Of a stretch of 64,000 nt of DNA, positions 8,881 to 17,148 are shown one piece after another (position 1 is the first letter of the stretch; each line of letters starts with the position of its first letter). The DNA is from CAYQQU01 sp964419545 (GTDB lineage Bacteria; Bacteroidota; Bacteroidia; Chitinophagales; Saprospiraceae). The stretch covers positions 5,608 to 69,607 of the forward strand of contig CAYQQU010000027.1 of assembly GCA_964419545.1 (NCBI GenBank). The letters run 5' to 3'. Made by a program: the position numbers and the translations under genes. The notes under the pieces were generated by a model. It had not been told where the DNA came from and did no database searches. It saw only the letters and a list, made by a program, of their open reading frames with translations.

Positions 8881-9996
8881 ATGGGAAAAAACTACCTGCT
8901 CAGTTTATGTCTTTTTTCGGTTTGTGCCCTGAGTGCTCAGACGGAGTACGTCCCCGTGGAAAGTGAAAACATCATCCCCAACGCCAGCTTCGAAGAATTG
9001 ACGTCCCATCCGATCGGCTGGTTTTATAAAGGGCAGCATTTTACGGAAGTGATGAAGTACTGGTCGGCGGCGACTATGGCCTCGCCCGACGTCTTCGGCC
9101 CGGAGGTGCGCGTGCCCATGAGCTGGGCGGAGAAGGATTTCGGAAAACAGACGGCCCGCACCGGCGAAGCCATGGCGGGCATCACGGTGTTCGGCTGTGA
9201 CGAGGGCAAGCCGCATTGCCGCGAATATATCCAGATCCAGCTGAGCGAACCACTGGTGGTCGGGCAGCATTACTACCTGGAGTTTTGGGTGTCGCATCTG
9301 CCGCGCTCGCTGCAGGTCAATAGCCTGGGCGCCCATTTTTCACTTACCAGGACGGATGTTATCACCGACCGCGTCCTGGAGCTTTCTCCTCAGGTCTGGG
9401 CCGAGAACATTCTGGACGCTTCCGATCACCGCTGGGTGCCTGTAGCGGGCAGCTTCACGGCGGAAACGGAAGCGGAATACCTCGTTATCGGGAACTTTTT
9501 TCCCGACAGCCTGACGCAAAGCCGTTCCGTCTGCGAAGACCACTATAAATATGCTTACTACTACGTCGACGACGTCCTCTTGCGCAAAGAGGAACCCATC
9601 CTCCCCGTTCCGCTCAAAGAAGACGACCTGACCCTCATTCCCATGGAGGCCGGCCAGACCATCCGCCTGAAAGACATCTATTTCGAGACGGATAAGGCGG
9701 AACTCATGCCCCGTTCTTTCGTGGAGCTGCGCAAACTGGTCAAGATCATGCAGGAAAATCCCAGTATGGTGATCGAGATCCACGGCCATACCGACAGCCG
9801 GGGCGGCGACGAATACAACCTCGACCTCTCCGAACGCCGCGCCCGATCGGTCGTCCGCTTCCTCAATCGCAGCGGGGTCGCTCCGGAACGCACCCGCTAC
9901 AAGGGCTTCGGCAGCACCCGCCCCATCGCCAGCAACGCCAGCGACGACGGCCGCCAGCTTAACCGCCGGGTGGAATTCTTCATTGTACGAAAGTGA
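8881..9996 (+). CDS. OmpA-family outer-membrane protein with an N-terminal carbohydrate-binding-like domain
   Basis: About 371 residues. A signal peptide (GKNYLLSLCLFSVCALSAQ) precedes a beta-rich module (about residues 25-235) beginning NIIPNASFEE, resembling galactose-binding/CBM-like domains that open with a 'naSFE' strand. The C-terminal 120 residues form an OmpA-like peptidoglycan-binding domain: IYFETDKAELMPRSF, IEIHGHTDSRGGDEYNLDLS and the closing GFGSTRPIASNASDDGR. It therefore probably links the outer membrane to the wall and displays a ligand-binding module. A GTG at 8866 with an AGGGAG six bases upstream is an alternative start adding five residues; ATG 8881 gives the tidier signal peptide. 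It stands alone between divergent and convergent minus-strand genes. Confidence 0.88.
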   Translation: MGKNYLLSLCLFSVCALSAQTEYVPVESENIIPNASFEELTSHPIGWFYKGQHFTEVMKYWSAATMASPDVFGPEVRVPMSWAEKDFGKQTARTGEAMAGITVFGCDEGKPHCREYIQIQLSEPLVVGQHYYLEFWVSHLPRSLQVNSLGAHFSLTRTDVITDRVLELSPQVWAENILDASDHRWVPVAGSFTAETEAEYLVIGNFFPDSLTQSRSVCEDHYKYAYYYVDDVLLRKEEPILPVPLKEDDLTLIPMEAGQTIRLKDIYFETDKAELMPRSFVELRKLVKIMQENPSMVIEIHGHTDSRGGDEYNLDLSERRARSVVRFLNRSGVAPERTRYKGFGSTRPIASNASDDGRQLNRRVEFFIVRK

Positions 9997-10005
9997 GGAG
10001 TGGCT

Positions 10006-11112
10006 TTATACCTCATACGTAATCTCCACCTCCCCCGAAGTCGGGTGCGACTGGCAGGTCAGGATGTACCCGTCTGCGACCTCATCGTCGTCGAGGGCGT
10101 AGCAGGCGTCCATTTTGACGCTGCCTTTTAAGATCTTGGCCATGCAGGTGGAGCAGGCGCCCGCAGTACAGGAATAGGGCGGGTCATAGCCGGCGTCGAG
10201 CAGCGCGTCGAGTACGGTTTTGTTGGCGGGAATAGCCACTTCCAGCTGCTGCCCATTGAGGTGGACGACGGCCTTCGCCGCACCTGCCGGGCCGCTCGTC
10301 GCCGCCTTGTCCGGCTTGGGCGGCGCGCTGACGAAGCGCTCTTCGTGGATGTGTTTTTTGTCGACGCCCCGGTTCAGCAGGAACTGCTCGGCGCGGTCGA
10401 TCAGGCCGCCGGGGCCGCAGAGGAAGTATTCCGCTTGTTCGTTGCGGGGCGGGAAGTCGGCCAGGAATTTGGATAGCGCGTTTTCGTCGATGCGTCCTGT
10501 TTTTCCCTGCCAGCTGAGCGTGCCCTTGCTGAACCATCCGGCGACGCCGGCCGGCTTTTCGCGTTTGGGCCGGCTGAGGATGTGCTCTACGTTCAATTGT
10601 TCGGCGTACCGCTTCTGCAGTTGTTTCAGCTCTTCGTAAAAGATGATCGAAGCTTCGTCGCGGTTGCCGTATAACAGGTTGACGGTGCTCTGCGGCTCTT
10701 CCTCCAGCACCGTTTTCAGGATAGACATCAGCGGCGTGATCCCGCTGCCGGCCCCGATGAGGTAGTAGGTCTTGCGCTGGTCGGGGTCGAGTTCAGTGAA
10801 AAAGCGGCCGTCCGGCTCCATCACCTCCACGGTCATGCCTGCTTTCAGCTGGTCGTTGATGTAGTTGGAGACGAGCCCGTCGTCCAGGCGCTTCACGGTA
10901 ACGGCGGGGTTGGGCTCAAGCGGACTGCTCGACATGGAATACGAGCGGCGCACTTCCTCGCCGTTGATCCGGAACTTCAGGGTCAGATACTGTCCTTGTT
11001 TGTACGCAAATGCCGGGGAGAGCGATTCGGGGACGTCAAACAGGATGGAGACCGCGTCCGGCGTCTCGCGTCGAACTTCCTGTACAGTTAAGGTATGAAA
11101 CGCTTTGCTCAT
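10006..11112 (-). CDS. PaaE-like FAD/NAD(P)H oxidoreductase with C-terminal 2Fe-2S ferredoxin domain
   Basis: An electron-transfer flavoprotein that passes electrons from NAD(P)H through FAD to a plant-type 2Fe-2S cluster and on to an oxygenase. Order: FAD-binding barrel with RRSYSMSSSP (about residues 59-68), NAD domain with YYLIGAGSGITPLMSIL (about 136), and a ferredoxin domain with CTAGACSTC plus a distal Cys in ILTCQSHP. An insert of about 25 residues separates the NAD domain halves, as in phenylacetyl-CoA epoxidase reductase PaaE. No paaABCD genes are near; instead it is divergently paired with an AlkB-type hydroxylase, which needs such an electron supply, so that is the likely partner (inference). 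Length 368 is normal. Confidence 0.9.
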   Translation of the reverse strand: MSKAFHTLTVQEVRRETPDAVSILFDVPESLSPAFAYKQGQYLTLKFRINGEEVRRSYSMSSSPLEPNPAVTVKRLDDGLVSNYINDQLKAGMTVEVMEPDGRFFTELDPDQRKTYYLIGAGSGITPLMSILKTVLEEEPQSTVNLLYGNRDEASIIFYEELKQLQKRYAEQLNVEHILSRPKREKPAGVAGWFSKGTLSWQGKTGRIDENALSKFLADFPPRNEQAEYFLCGPGGLIDRAEQFLLNRGVDKKHIHEERFVSAPPKPDKAATSGPAGAAKAVVHLNGQQLEVAIPANKTVLDALLDAGYDPPYSCTAGACSTCMAKILKGSVKMDACYALDDDEVADGYILTCQSHPTSGEVEITYEV

Positions 11113-11254
11113 GCTGTATTTGTCGAAATTTTGGATTTGTATTATTTTTAAACGCGATCCTCGCCGGCTTTTTTTTCGGCGAAATCACCCAAAAAACAGC
11201 CAAACGGTATTAGAGTTCAGTTTTTTTGAAACGCAAAAGTAAAAAACCCTAACC

Positions 11255-12313
11255 ATGATGTGGCGAGATATCAAATACCTGTTTGCCTATATCGCTCCGC
11301 TGGCGGCTTTTTTAGGGCTGTATTTCCAGGGCGCCTGGTCGTTCGGGTCCATCTACGTGGCCTTCGTGATGATCCCTTTGCTGGAGCTGTTCTTACCCCA
11401 ATCCGATAAAAGCCTGGCGCCGGAGGAGGAAGCCCGCCAGGCGGGCAATCGCTTTTTCGACTGGCTGCTGTACCTCAATTTTCCCATCCTCTACGGCTTG
11501 ATTTTCTACTACCTCCACATTCTGGGAACTGCAGAGCTGGCCGCATACGAAGTGGCGGGCCTCACGCTTAACGTGGGCCTGATCGTGGGCACCATCGGCA
11601 TCAACGTGGCGCACGAGCTCGGCCACCGCGCCGATCCCGCTGAGCGCATACTCGCCAAAGCCCTATTGCTCAGCGGTCTGTACATGCACTTCATCATCGA
11701 ACACAACCGCGGCCACCATCGCCACGTCGCCACCGACGAAGACCCGGCTTCCGCTCGCTGCGGCGAATCGGTCTATGCTTTTTGGCTGCGCTCCGTTACG
11801 GGCGGCTGGCGCAACGCCTGGCGCCTGGAACGCGAGCGCCTCGCCCGGGCCGGGCGATCCTGGCTGAGCTGGGATAATGAGATGATCCGTTTCCAGGTGT
11901 TTCAGCTGGGGTATCTGCTGGCGATGGGCCTGCTGTTCGGCCTGCAGTCGGCGCCGTTCGTCATCGCTATTGCCGTCATCGGGTTTCTGCTGCTGGAAAG
12001 CGTCAATTACATCGAGCACTACGGATTGCGACGCCGGCGCCAACCCAACGGACGCTACGAAAAAGTGGGCCCTCAGCATTCCTGGAATTCCGACCATGAA
12101 TTGGGGCGCATCTTTCTGTATGAACTCACGCGCCATTCCGATCATCACTACAAAGCGACACGCAAGTACCAGGTGCTGCGTCATTTTGACCGCAGCCCCC
12201 AACTGCCCGTAGGGTATCCGGGAAGCATTTTGGTATCTTTAGCGCCGCCGGTCTGGTTCCGGCTGATGAACGGCCGGGTGCGCGAATTGGCGGGGACTCC
12301 GGAGGCCGTTTGA
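11255..12313 (+). CDS. alkB: AlkB-type alkane 1-monooxygenase / integral-membrane di-iron hydroxylase
   Basis: A 352-residue integral-membrane non-haem di-iron oxygenase. The histidine boxes are all present: HELGHR (about residue 121), EHNRGHHRHVA (about 149), NYIEHYGL (about 250) and RHSDHHYKATRKYQ (about 293). This set, including NYxEHYGL, defines the AlkB family that hydroxylates terminal methyl groups of alkanes and related chains. Six membrane helices surround them. Starts at ATG 11255 or 11258. A divergent reductase gene probably supplies electrons and a PhyH gene follows by 35 bp, together suggesting an oxidative lipid or hydrocarbon function. The true substrate cannot be read from the sequence; some AlkB homologues in Bacteroidota may act on other lipids. 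Confidence 0.9.
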   Translation: MMWRDIKYLFAYIAPLAAFLGLYFQGAWSFGSIYVAFVMIPLLELFLPQSDKSLAPEEEARQAGNRFFDWLLYLNFPILYGLIFYYLHILGTAELAAYEVAGLTLNVGLIVGTIGINVAHELGHRADPAERILAKALLLSGLYMHFIIEHNRGHHRHVATDEDPASARCGESVYAFWLRSVTGGWRNAWRLERERLARAGRSWLSWDNEMIRFQVFQLGYLLAMGLLFGLQSAPFVIAIAVIGFLLLESVNYIEHYGLRRRRQPNGRYEKVGPQHSWNSDHELGRIFLYELTRHSDHHYKATRKYQVLRHFDRSPQLPVGYPGSILVSLAPPVWFRLMNGRVRELAGTPEAV

Positions 12314-12348
12314 CACTGCGCCAGTTGCCAATCAGCAAAACCTTGAAC

Positions 12349-13155
12349 ATGATTCAACAACTGTTAGCCGAGCCCTTTCCGCTCACCCCCGCTCAAATCG
12401 ATTTTTATCAAAAAAATCGATTCATCAAGATCAAACAAGTCCTGGATGCTCAGGTCATCGAACATTTTAATGCGGTGGTCACCCAAAGAGTGGAAGCGCT
12501 CAATACCGTGACGACCGACCTGCAAGAAAGGGATACCTACGGCAAAGCCTTCCTGCAACTGACCAACCTCTGGTGCGAAGACGAGGAGATCAAAAAGCTG
12601 GTGTTCAGCAGGCGCATCGCCGGCATCGCCGCCGGCCTGCTGCAGGTCGACGGGGTGCGCCTGTACCACGACCAGGCCCTCTACAAAGAGGCCGGCGGCG
12701 GCATCACTCCCTGGCATGCCGACCAGTACTACTGGCCGCTTTCCACCGACAAAACGATCACTGCCTGGATCCCCCTGCAACGAACGCCCTTGGCGATGGG
12801 CCCCCTGGAATTCAGCGCTGGTAGTCACCAAATCGTCGAAGGGCGAGAACTGGCCATCAGCGACGAAAGCGAGGCGGTGCTGCAAAAGAAACTGCGGGTC
12901 AACGACTTCCTACACGTCATCGAACCCTTCGATATCGGGGAGGTCAGCTTCCATTCCGGCTGGATCTTCCACCGCGCCGGCGCGAACAGCACCGGCGAAG
13001 TGCGAAAAGTGATGACCATCATCTACATGGACAAAGACATGGTGCTGAAAGAACCGGAGAACGATAATCAGATCAAAGACTGGGAAAAATGGTGCCCCGG
13101 CGCCCGGGTAGGCGAAGTGGTGGATACACTGATCAATCCGGTGTTGTATCCATAA
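12349..13155 (+). CDS. Phytanoyl-CoA dioxygenase (PhyH) family protein
   Basis: A 268-residue Fe(II)/2-oxoglutarate-dependent oxygenase. The iron-binding HxD is seen in WHADQYYW (about residue 124), with the distal His in FHSGWIFHRAG (about residue 203) and a conserved Arg a few residues later. GPLEFSAGSH is another family landmark. The frame is open to a TTG at 12310 overlapping the alkB end, but the ATG at 12349 begins the natural N-terminus MIQQLLAEPFPLTPAQ. It lies 35 bp after alkB on the same strand and is likely co-transcribed. PhyH proteins hydroxylate diverse small molecules, so the substrate is unknown; the neighbour suggests a lipid-like compound. Confidence 0.9.
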   Translation: MIQQLLAEPFPLTPAQIDFYQKNRFIKIKQVLDAQVIEHFNAVVTQRVEALNTVTTDLQERDTYGKAFLQLTNLWCEDEEIKKLVFSRRIAGIAAGLLQVDGVRLYHDQALYKEAGGGITPWHADQYYWPLSTDKTITAWIPLQRTPLAMGPLEFSAGSHQIVEGRELAISDESEAVLQKKLRVNDFLHVIEPFDIGEVSFHSGWIFHRAGANSTGEVRKVMTIIYMDKDMVLKEPENDNQIKDWEKWCPGARVGEVVDTLINPVLYP

Positions 13156-13218
13156 CCCGGATTGAGCTAAATGCTTCAATTGAATTCCCGGGCACAGATC
13201 CTGCCGCAGGTGGTGATC

Positions 13219-13848
13219 TTACCAAAATACCACCCGCACCAATAATACGACCCCAAACACGATCAGCGCCACTCCCGAGATCCGCCGAAACCACAGCAGG
13301 TGCCAGGGCCGGAGCCACCGCCGGATGCGCTTAGCCAGCATTACTTTCAGGAAATCGGTAGACACCACGGTGCCGATCACCCCGGAAAAGAAAAGCACCG
13401 TTTGTGAGCCCACCAATTCCCCTTTTACCACCACCGTGGTCATGACCCCGATCCAGAACAGGATGGTAAAAGGATTGACAGCATTGATGAGGAAGCCCTT
13501 CAGCCAAAGGCTGAGGAACGAGGACGAGCGCTGGGTGCGTCGTTGCGGCAGCTGCTTGACGCCAGGTGCGGTAATCAGGGCCGCTATCCCGAAGCCGACG
13601 AGGATCAGGCTGCCCGTCAGACCGACGTAGAGGGGCGCTGCTGCTGCGTCGAGCCAGCGGCTGATGTGGGTCATGCCCCAGTGGGCGCCCAGGATGTACA
13701 TCAGGTCGCTCAGCCAGATGCCGGCGCCCACGGCAATCCCCGCCCGCATCCCTTCTTCGATGCCCGTTTGAATGAGGGTGAAAAAGATGGGTCCGATCAG
13801 GAAGCAGAGAATGAAGCCGATCTTGATGCCGTCAATTAGTAAGCTCAT
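13219..13848 (-). CDS. LysE-family amino-acid/metabolite exporter
   Basis: A 209-residue inner-membrane transporter with six hydrophobic segments. It has the LysE/RhtB hallmark near the N-terminus (GFILCFLIGPIFFTLIQTGI) and the second conserved block LKGFLINAVNPFTILFWIGV. Family members export amino acids and related metabolites by proton exchange. The frame extends upstream to 13890, but the ATG at 13848 gives the proper start MSLLIDGIKIGF. The first 17 bases overlap the end of the GH3 gene on the same strand, so the two are almost certainly translationally coupled. The C-terminus ends in a hydrophobic stretch. Substrate unknown. Confidence 0.92.
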   Translation of the reverse strand: MSLLIDGIKIGFILCFLIGPIFFTLIQTGIEEGMRAGIAVGAGIWLSDLMYILGAHWGMTHISRWLDAAAAPLYVGLTGSLILVGFGIAALITAPGVKQLPQRRTQRSSSFLSLWLKGFLINAVNPFTILFWIGVMTTVVVKGELVGSQTVLFFSGVIGTVVSTDFLKVMLAKRIRRWLRPWHLLWFRRISGVALIVFGVVLLVRVVFW

Positions 13849-15382
13849 CGAATCGTATCTGCCGGGAAGCCAAAAACGCCTCCCATTCATTAAACACTTT
13901 TTCTTTCATAACACGTGGAAACTTGTTTTGGCCGCCCAATTTGCCCTGTTTTTCCTGCCATTGGTAAAAAAGCTCCGGCGGAACGGTGGTTACCTGAATG
14001 TCGCGCAGCAGGTGGTCGCGCTCGGTGGCGTAGTCGTCGTTGACCGTACGCAGGCGCCGGTCGAGGATGGGTTTTACTTGCCGGGCCTCCACCAAGGGGC
14101 GGCAGCCGAGGTACCAGCGGTGCACGAAGCCGCGGTCGGTTTTAACGGCGGCGACGGTAAATTCGGGGATGCTCACGTCGAAGGCTTCTTCTACGGCGCG
14201 CACCCCCTGGTTCATATTGTCTACCGAAAGGTGTTCCCCGCAGACGCTGAGAAAGTGTTTGGTGCGCCCGGTGATGAGGATCTCCGCCCGTTGTTTATCG
14301 GTAAACCGGACGGTGTCGCCGATCAGGTAGCGCCAGGCGCCGGCGCAGGAGCTGAGCAGCAGTGCGTAGTCGACGCCTGTTTCCACTTCGTCGATGGCGA
14401 GGGCCCGGGCGTTTTCCAGGGGCATGCCGTCGGCGTCGAAATTTTCTTCGTTGAAGGGGATAAACTCGAAATAGATCCCGTTGTGGAGCTGCATGCGCAT
14501 GGCGTTGGTCTCTGGTCGCGCCTGGAAAGCGATGAAGCCTTCCGACGCCAGGTAGGTGTCGATGTAGATCAGCGGGTGGGCGAGCAGTCGCTCAAAGCCT
14601 TTGCGGTAGGGCTCGAAGTGAACGCCTCCGTGCGCCAGGATGGTCAGGTTGGGCCAGATCTGGTGGATGTTGTCCAGCTGGTGTACCTCGATGATGCGCT
14701 CCAGGGTCAGTTGCAGCCAGGCGGGGATGCCGACGATGGCGCTTACGTCCCATTCCGGCGCGTGGCGGGCGATCTCCTCAATGCGGTCGTTCCAGTTGTC
14801 GATACGTGAGATCTGGGTGCCCGGCTTGTAAAAAGGCCGGAACCAGAAAGGCAGTTTGCTGGCGTTGATGCCGCTGAGGTCGCCCATGTAGTAGCCGCTG
14901 GCGCTGCGCAGGTCGGTCGAGCCGCCGAGCATCAGCATATCTTTGGTGTAAAGCTGGGGGTCGACCTTAAAGCGGGGCAGGTTGAACAACATGCGCAGGG
15001 AGGCGCGGCGCATGGCCCGCAGCATATCCTCGGTGATGGGCAGGTGCTTGCTGGGCGCTCCCGAAGTGCCCGAGCTGAGCGCAAAAAAATGAACGCGGCC
15101 CTTCCAGGTGACGTCGGCAACGCCGTTGAGCGTCATGTGCCACCAGCGGTCGTGCATCAGGTCGTAATCGTGGATGGGTACCTTTTGGCGGAAATCGCGG
15201 ATGACGTCGGGCGAGCGCAACAGCTCTTTAAAGTCGTAATACTGGCCAAAAGAGGTGTGGCAGGCCTTGCGCAACAGACGGCGCAAGGTGCGTACCTGTA
15301 GTTGCTGTGGCTCAGGAGAACGAGGCTTCAGTTTTTTACCCAGGTCGATGCCTCGTTTGACGACGGCGCTCAGGATTGGCAT
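13832..15382 (-). CDS. GH3-family acyl-adenylate/amido synthetase
   Basis: A 516-residue member of the GH3 branch of the adenylate-forming superfamily, which in plants joins amino acids to jasmonate, auxin or benzoates. The ATP-binding P-loop type motif is visible as FFALSSGTSGAPSKHLPIT (about residues 98-116), followed by PYRKGFERLL and YLASEGFIAFQ. The C-terminal lid contains LITGRTKHFLSVCGEHLS. Length is normal for bacterial GH3 proteins, which are common in Bacteroidota and mostly uncharacterised. Its stop codon lies inside the LysE reading frame, so the ligase and an exporter are coupled; this suggests, but does not show, production and export of an acyl-amino-acid-like compound. Confidence 0.92.
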   Translation of the reverse strand: MPILSAVVKRGIDLGKKLKPRSPEPQQLQVRTLRRLLRKACHTSFGQYYDFKELLRSPDVIRDFRQKVPIHDYDLMHDRWWHMTLNGVADVTWKGRVHFFALSSGTSGAPSKHLPITEDMLRAMRRASLRMLFNLPRFKVDPQLYTKDMLMLGGSTDLRSASGYYMGDLSGINASKLPFWFRPFYKPGTQISRIDNWNDRIEEIARHAPEWDVSAIVGIPAWLQLTLERIIEVHQLDNIHQIWPNLTILAHGGVHFEPYRKGFERLLAHPLIYIDTYLASEGFIAFQARPETNAMRMQLHNGIYFEFIPFNEENFDADGMPLENARALAIDEVETGVDYALLLSSCAGAWRYLIGDTVRFTDKQRAEILITGRTKHFLSVCGEHLSVDNMNQGVRAVEEAFDVSIPEFTVAAVKTDRGFVHRWYLGCRPLVEARQVKPILDRRLRTVNDDYATERDHLLRDIQVTTVPPELFYQWQEKQGKLGGQNKFPRVMKEKVFNEWEAFLASRQIRFDELTN

Positions 15383-15491
15383 GGCTAATGTCTTTTGTTT
15401 CTCGTTCTTTAAGATAGCTAAAATTTTTTCAAAACAGGCAGCCGGGGAGCATGGCGCCTTCCTTCCCGGATGTAAAACCGCCGGCAGAGTA

Positions 15492-15902
15492 CTAGCTGTA
15501 GACCGTCGCGATCAACCGCCGGCGCCCGCCGCGGTTGCGGAATTCGCAAAGATAAATACCCTGCCAGACGCCCAGGTTGAGCCGGCCGCCGGTGATCGGG
15601 ATGGTGACCGAGCTGCCTACCAGCGCGGCTTTGATATGCGCCGGCATGTCGTCGGGGCCTTCCAGGGTGTGGGTAAGAAAGGGCATGTTCTCGGGTACGA
15701 GCTGGTTGAAGATGGCTTCGAAATCGACGCGCACCGAAGGGTCTGCATTTTCGTTGACGGCGAGGCCGGCCGAGGTGTGCTGGATAAAAAGATTGAGCAG
15801 GCCGGTATCCGGCAGATCGGGCAGGTGGGTCAGCACCTCGTCGGTGATGAGGTGGTAACCCCGGGATTGCGAGCGCAGGACGATTTCCGTTTGTCGAACC
15901 AT
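15492..15902 (-). CDS. YjbQ family (UPF0047) secondary thiamine-phosphate synthase-like protein
   Basis: A 136-residue single-domain protein of the YjbQ/UPF0047 family; some members show weak thiamine-phosphate synthase activity in vitro, but their real role is unclear. Conserved landmarks are HTSAGLAVNENADP (about residue 42), HIKAALVGSSVTIPI (about residue 88), and GVWQGIYLCEFRNRGGRRR near the C-terminus, which are the metal/active-site elements of the family. Full length. It lies 110 bp upstream of the GH3 gene on the same strand, so it may be transcribed first in a YjbQ-GH3-LysE series. The start is ATG at 15902. Confidence 0.92.
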   Translation of the reverse strand: MVRQTEIVLRSQSRGYHLITDEVLTHLPDLPDTGLLNLFIQHTSAGLAVNENADPSVRVDFEAIFNQLVPENMPFLTHTLEGPDDMPAHIKAALVGSSVTIPITGGRLNLGVWQGIYLCEFRNRGGRRRLIATVYS

Positions 15903-16059
15903 GGATCAGTGGTTTTGCCCCGCAAAAATGAGAAAAAAACGGAAGTAAGACTGAAGGAATTAGTGGACTGAGAAAGGCAATTTATGTTGGCCCCCTTTTC
16001 GGTGTGCTGGATTTTCAGGGGGCGGACCCCCGGCAATCGCATTTAAAAGATGCTACCGC

Positions 16060-16112
16060 TGACGACAGGTTCCTAAGCTGTTGATTTTCATAACGAACCC
16101 GCTCCAAACATG
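16060..16112 (-). repeat. 53-bp dispersed repeat, copy B
   Basis: Inverted relative of the copy at 8651-8703, with about 43 of 53 matching positions; best-conserved blocks are GCTCCAAACATG (16101-16112) and the 26 bases at 16060-16085. It sits in the 236-bp gap between yjbQ and the DUF6089 gene, where no other feature was recognised. Confidence 0.6.
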
Positions 16113-16138
16113 CTTAAAAGCAAGCCCCAAAAACGCTC

Positions 16139-16978
16139 TTACCGCCGCCCGTACTCCGGGCAGCGCAGGTCGCCGAAATAATATACCAGTCCTACGCCCA
16201 GGAATACGTAACTATCGTTATTGCTCGCCGTGCCCCGTTGGGTGCCCGGCCGGCCGATCTGCCCGTTGTTGATGCCGGGCAGTTCGACGGAGCGGTCGGA
16301 AAGGGCCACTGCCAGATCGCCGTCGGGTGCGCGCAGCTGGCGCAGATCGTCCATGTCGGGATAAATGGTGCTGACGTCGTCGAGGTAGTCGGTAAAGAGC
16401 TGGCGGGCGCTCAGCTCAAAGTTGAGGCTCCATTCGTAGCTGATGGCCACCTTGAACCCGGCGCCGAAGATGATGCCGCCGGAGACGGTGTAGTACTCTT
16501 CGCCTTTGAATTGCCCTTCGGTGCCGAGCGGCCGCAGGTCGATCCACTCTTCGTCCAGTTGCGCCTGAGGGTTGAAGTAAAAGACGTTGAACCCACCGAA
16601 AATATAAGGAGTGTAGTACCGGTCGCGCGTGCCGCGTACGTAGGGCAGGAAGTTGAATTCCAGCTGCGCCGAGCCGTCGACGATCACCGAGCGGAAGCTC
16701 AGGTTGCGCGCGCGTTCGAAAGCATTGTCAGACAGGGCGTCGTCTCCTTCCACGCGCCCGTAATTGCCGGAAAATTTGATGCAGATGCGGGGGTTGTAAT
16801 TGTAACGGGCGACAAAACCGCCGGCGAGGTTGGGGCGGCTGAGGTTGTAGTTGGTATTCAGGTCGCCGAAATAATAGGAAACGCCCGCCCACGGCCCGGC
16901 TTCCCAGCCGCGCTGGGCCATGCCGGCCTGGAGCATTCCGAACAGCGCGATAGTGAGTAAGTAACGTAATAATTTCAC
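16139..16978 (-). CDS. DUF6089-type outer-membrane beta-barrel protein
   Basis: About 279 residues. A signal peptide (KLLRYLLTIALFGMLQAGMAQ) precedes a predicted outer-membrane beta-barrel of alternating aromatic strands, beginning EAGPWAGVSYYFGDLNTNYN and ending with the typical closing strand VFLGVGLVYYFGDLRCP. This pattern matches the DUF6089 family, widespread in Bacteroidota and of unknown function. The open frame reaches a TTG at 17002, but the GTG at 16978 begins directly at the signal peptide and is preferred. The gene is transcribed alone; the dispersed repeat copy B lies past its 3' end. The barrel is inferred from the strand pattern. Confidence 0.85.
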   Translation of the reverse strand: MKLLRYLLTIALFGMLQAGMAQRGWEAGPWAGVSYYFGDLNTNYNLSRPNLAGGFVARYNYNPRICIKFSGNYGRVEGDDALSDNAFERARNLSFRSVIVDGSAQLEFNFLPYVRGTRDRYYTPYIFGGFNVFYFNPQAQLDEEWIDLRPLGTEGQFKGEEYYTVSGGIIFGAGFKVAISYEWSLNFELSARQLFTDYLDDVSTIYPDMDDLRQLRAPDGDLAVALSDRSVELPGINNGQIGRPGTQRGTASNNDSYVFLGVGLVYYFGDLRCPEYGRR

Positions 16979-17092
16979 GGTCTTATTTTTTTCGAGCCGC
17001 AAAGTTAATCATCCCTGAACCTAACCTCGCGGGGGAGCCCACAAATTTTGTTACATAACGAAAAAAATAAACCGTTGGTATAGCAGTTTTTC

Positions 17093-17120
17093 AATTAGCC
17101 GCAAAGTGTTTGCGGCAATT
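17093..17120. terminator. Hairpin between nadA and the DUF6089 gene
   Basis: GCCGCAAA (17098-17105) and TTTGCGGC (17109-17116) form a perfect 8-bp stem around GTG, extended by AATT/AATT outside one mismatch. It lies 30 bases past the nadA stop in nadA's direction of transcription. There is no strong T run on either strand, so terminator function is uncertain. Confidence 0.35.
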
Positions 17121-17148
17121 CAAAAAAGCTGCAGGTAGTCAGTACTTC

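Noticed and set aside
13772..14809. Plus-strand open frame of 345 residues over the GH3 gene
   Set aside because: Antisense shadow; the minus strand has clear GH3 motifs.
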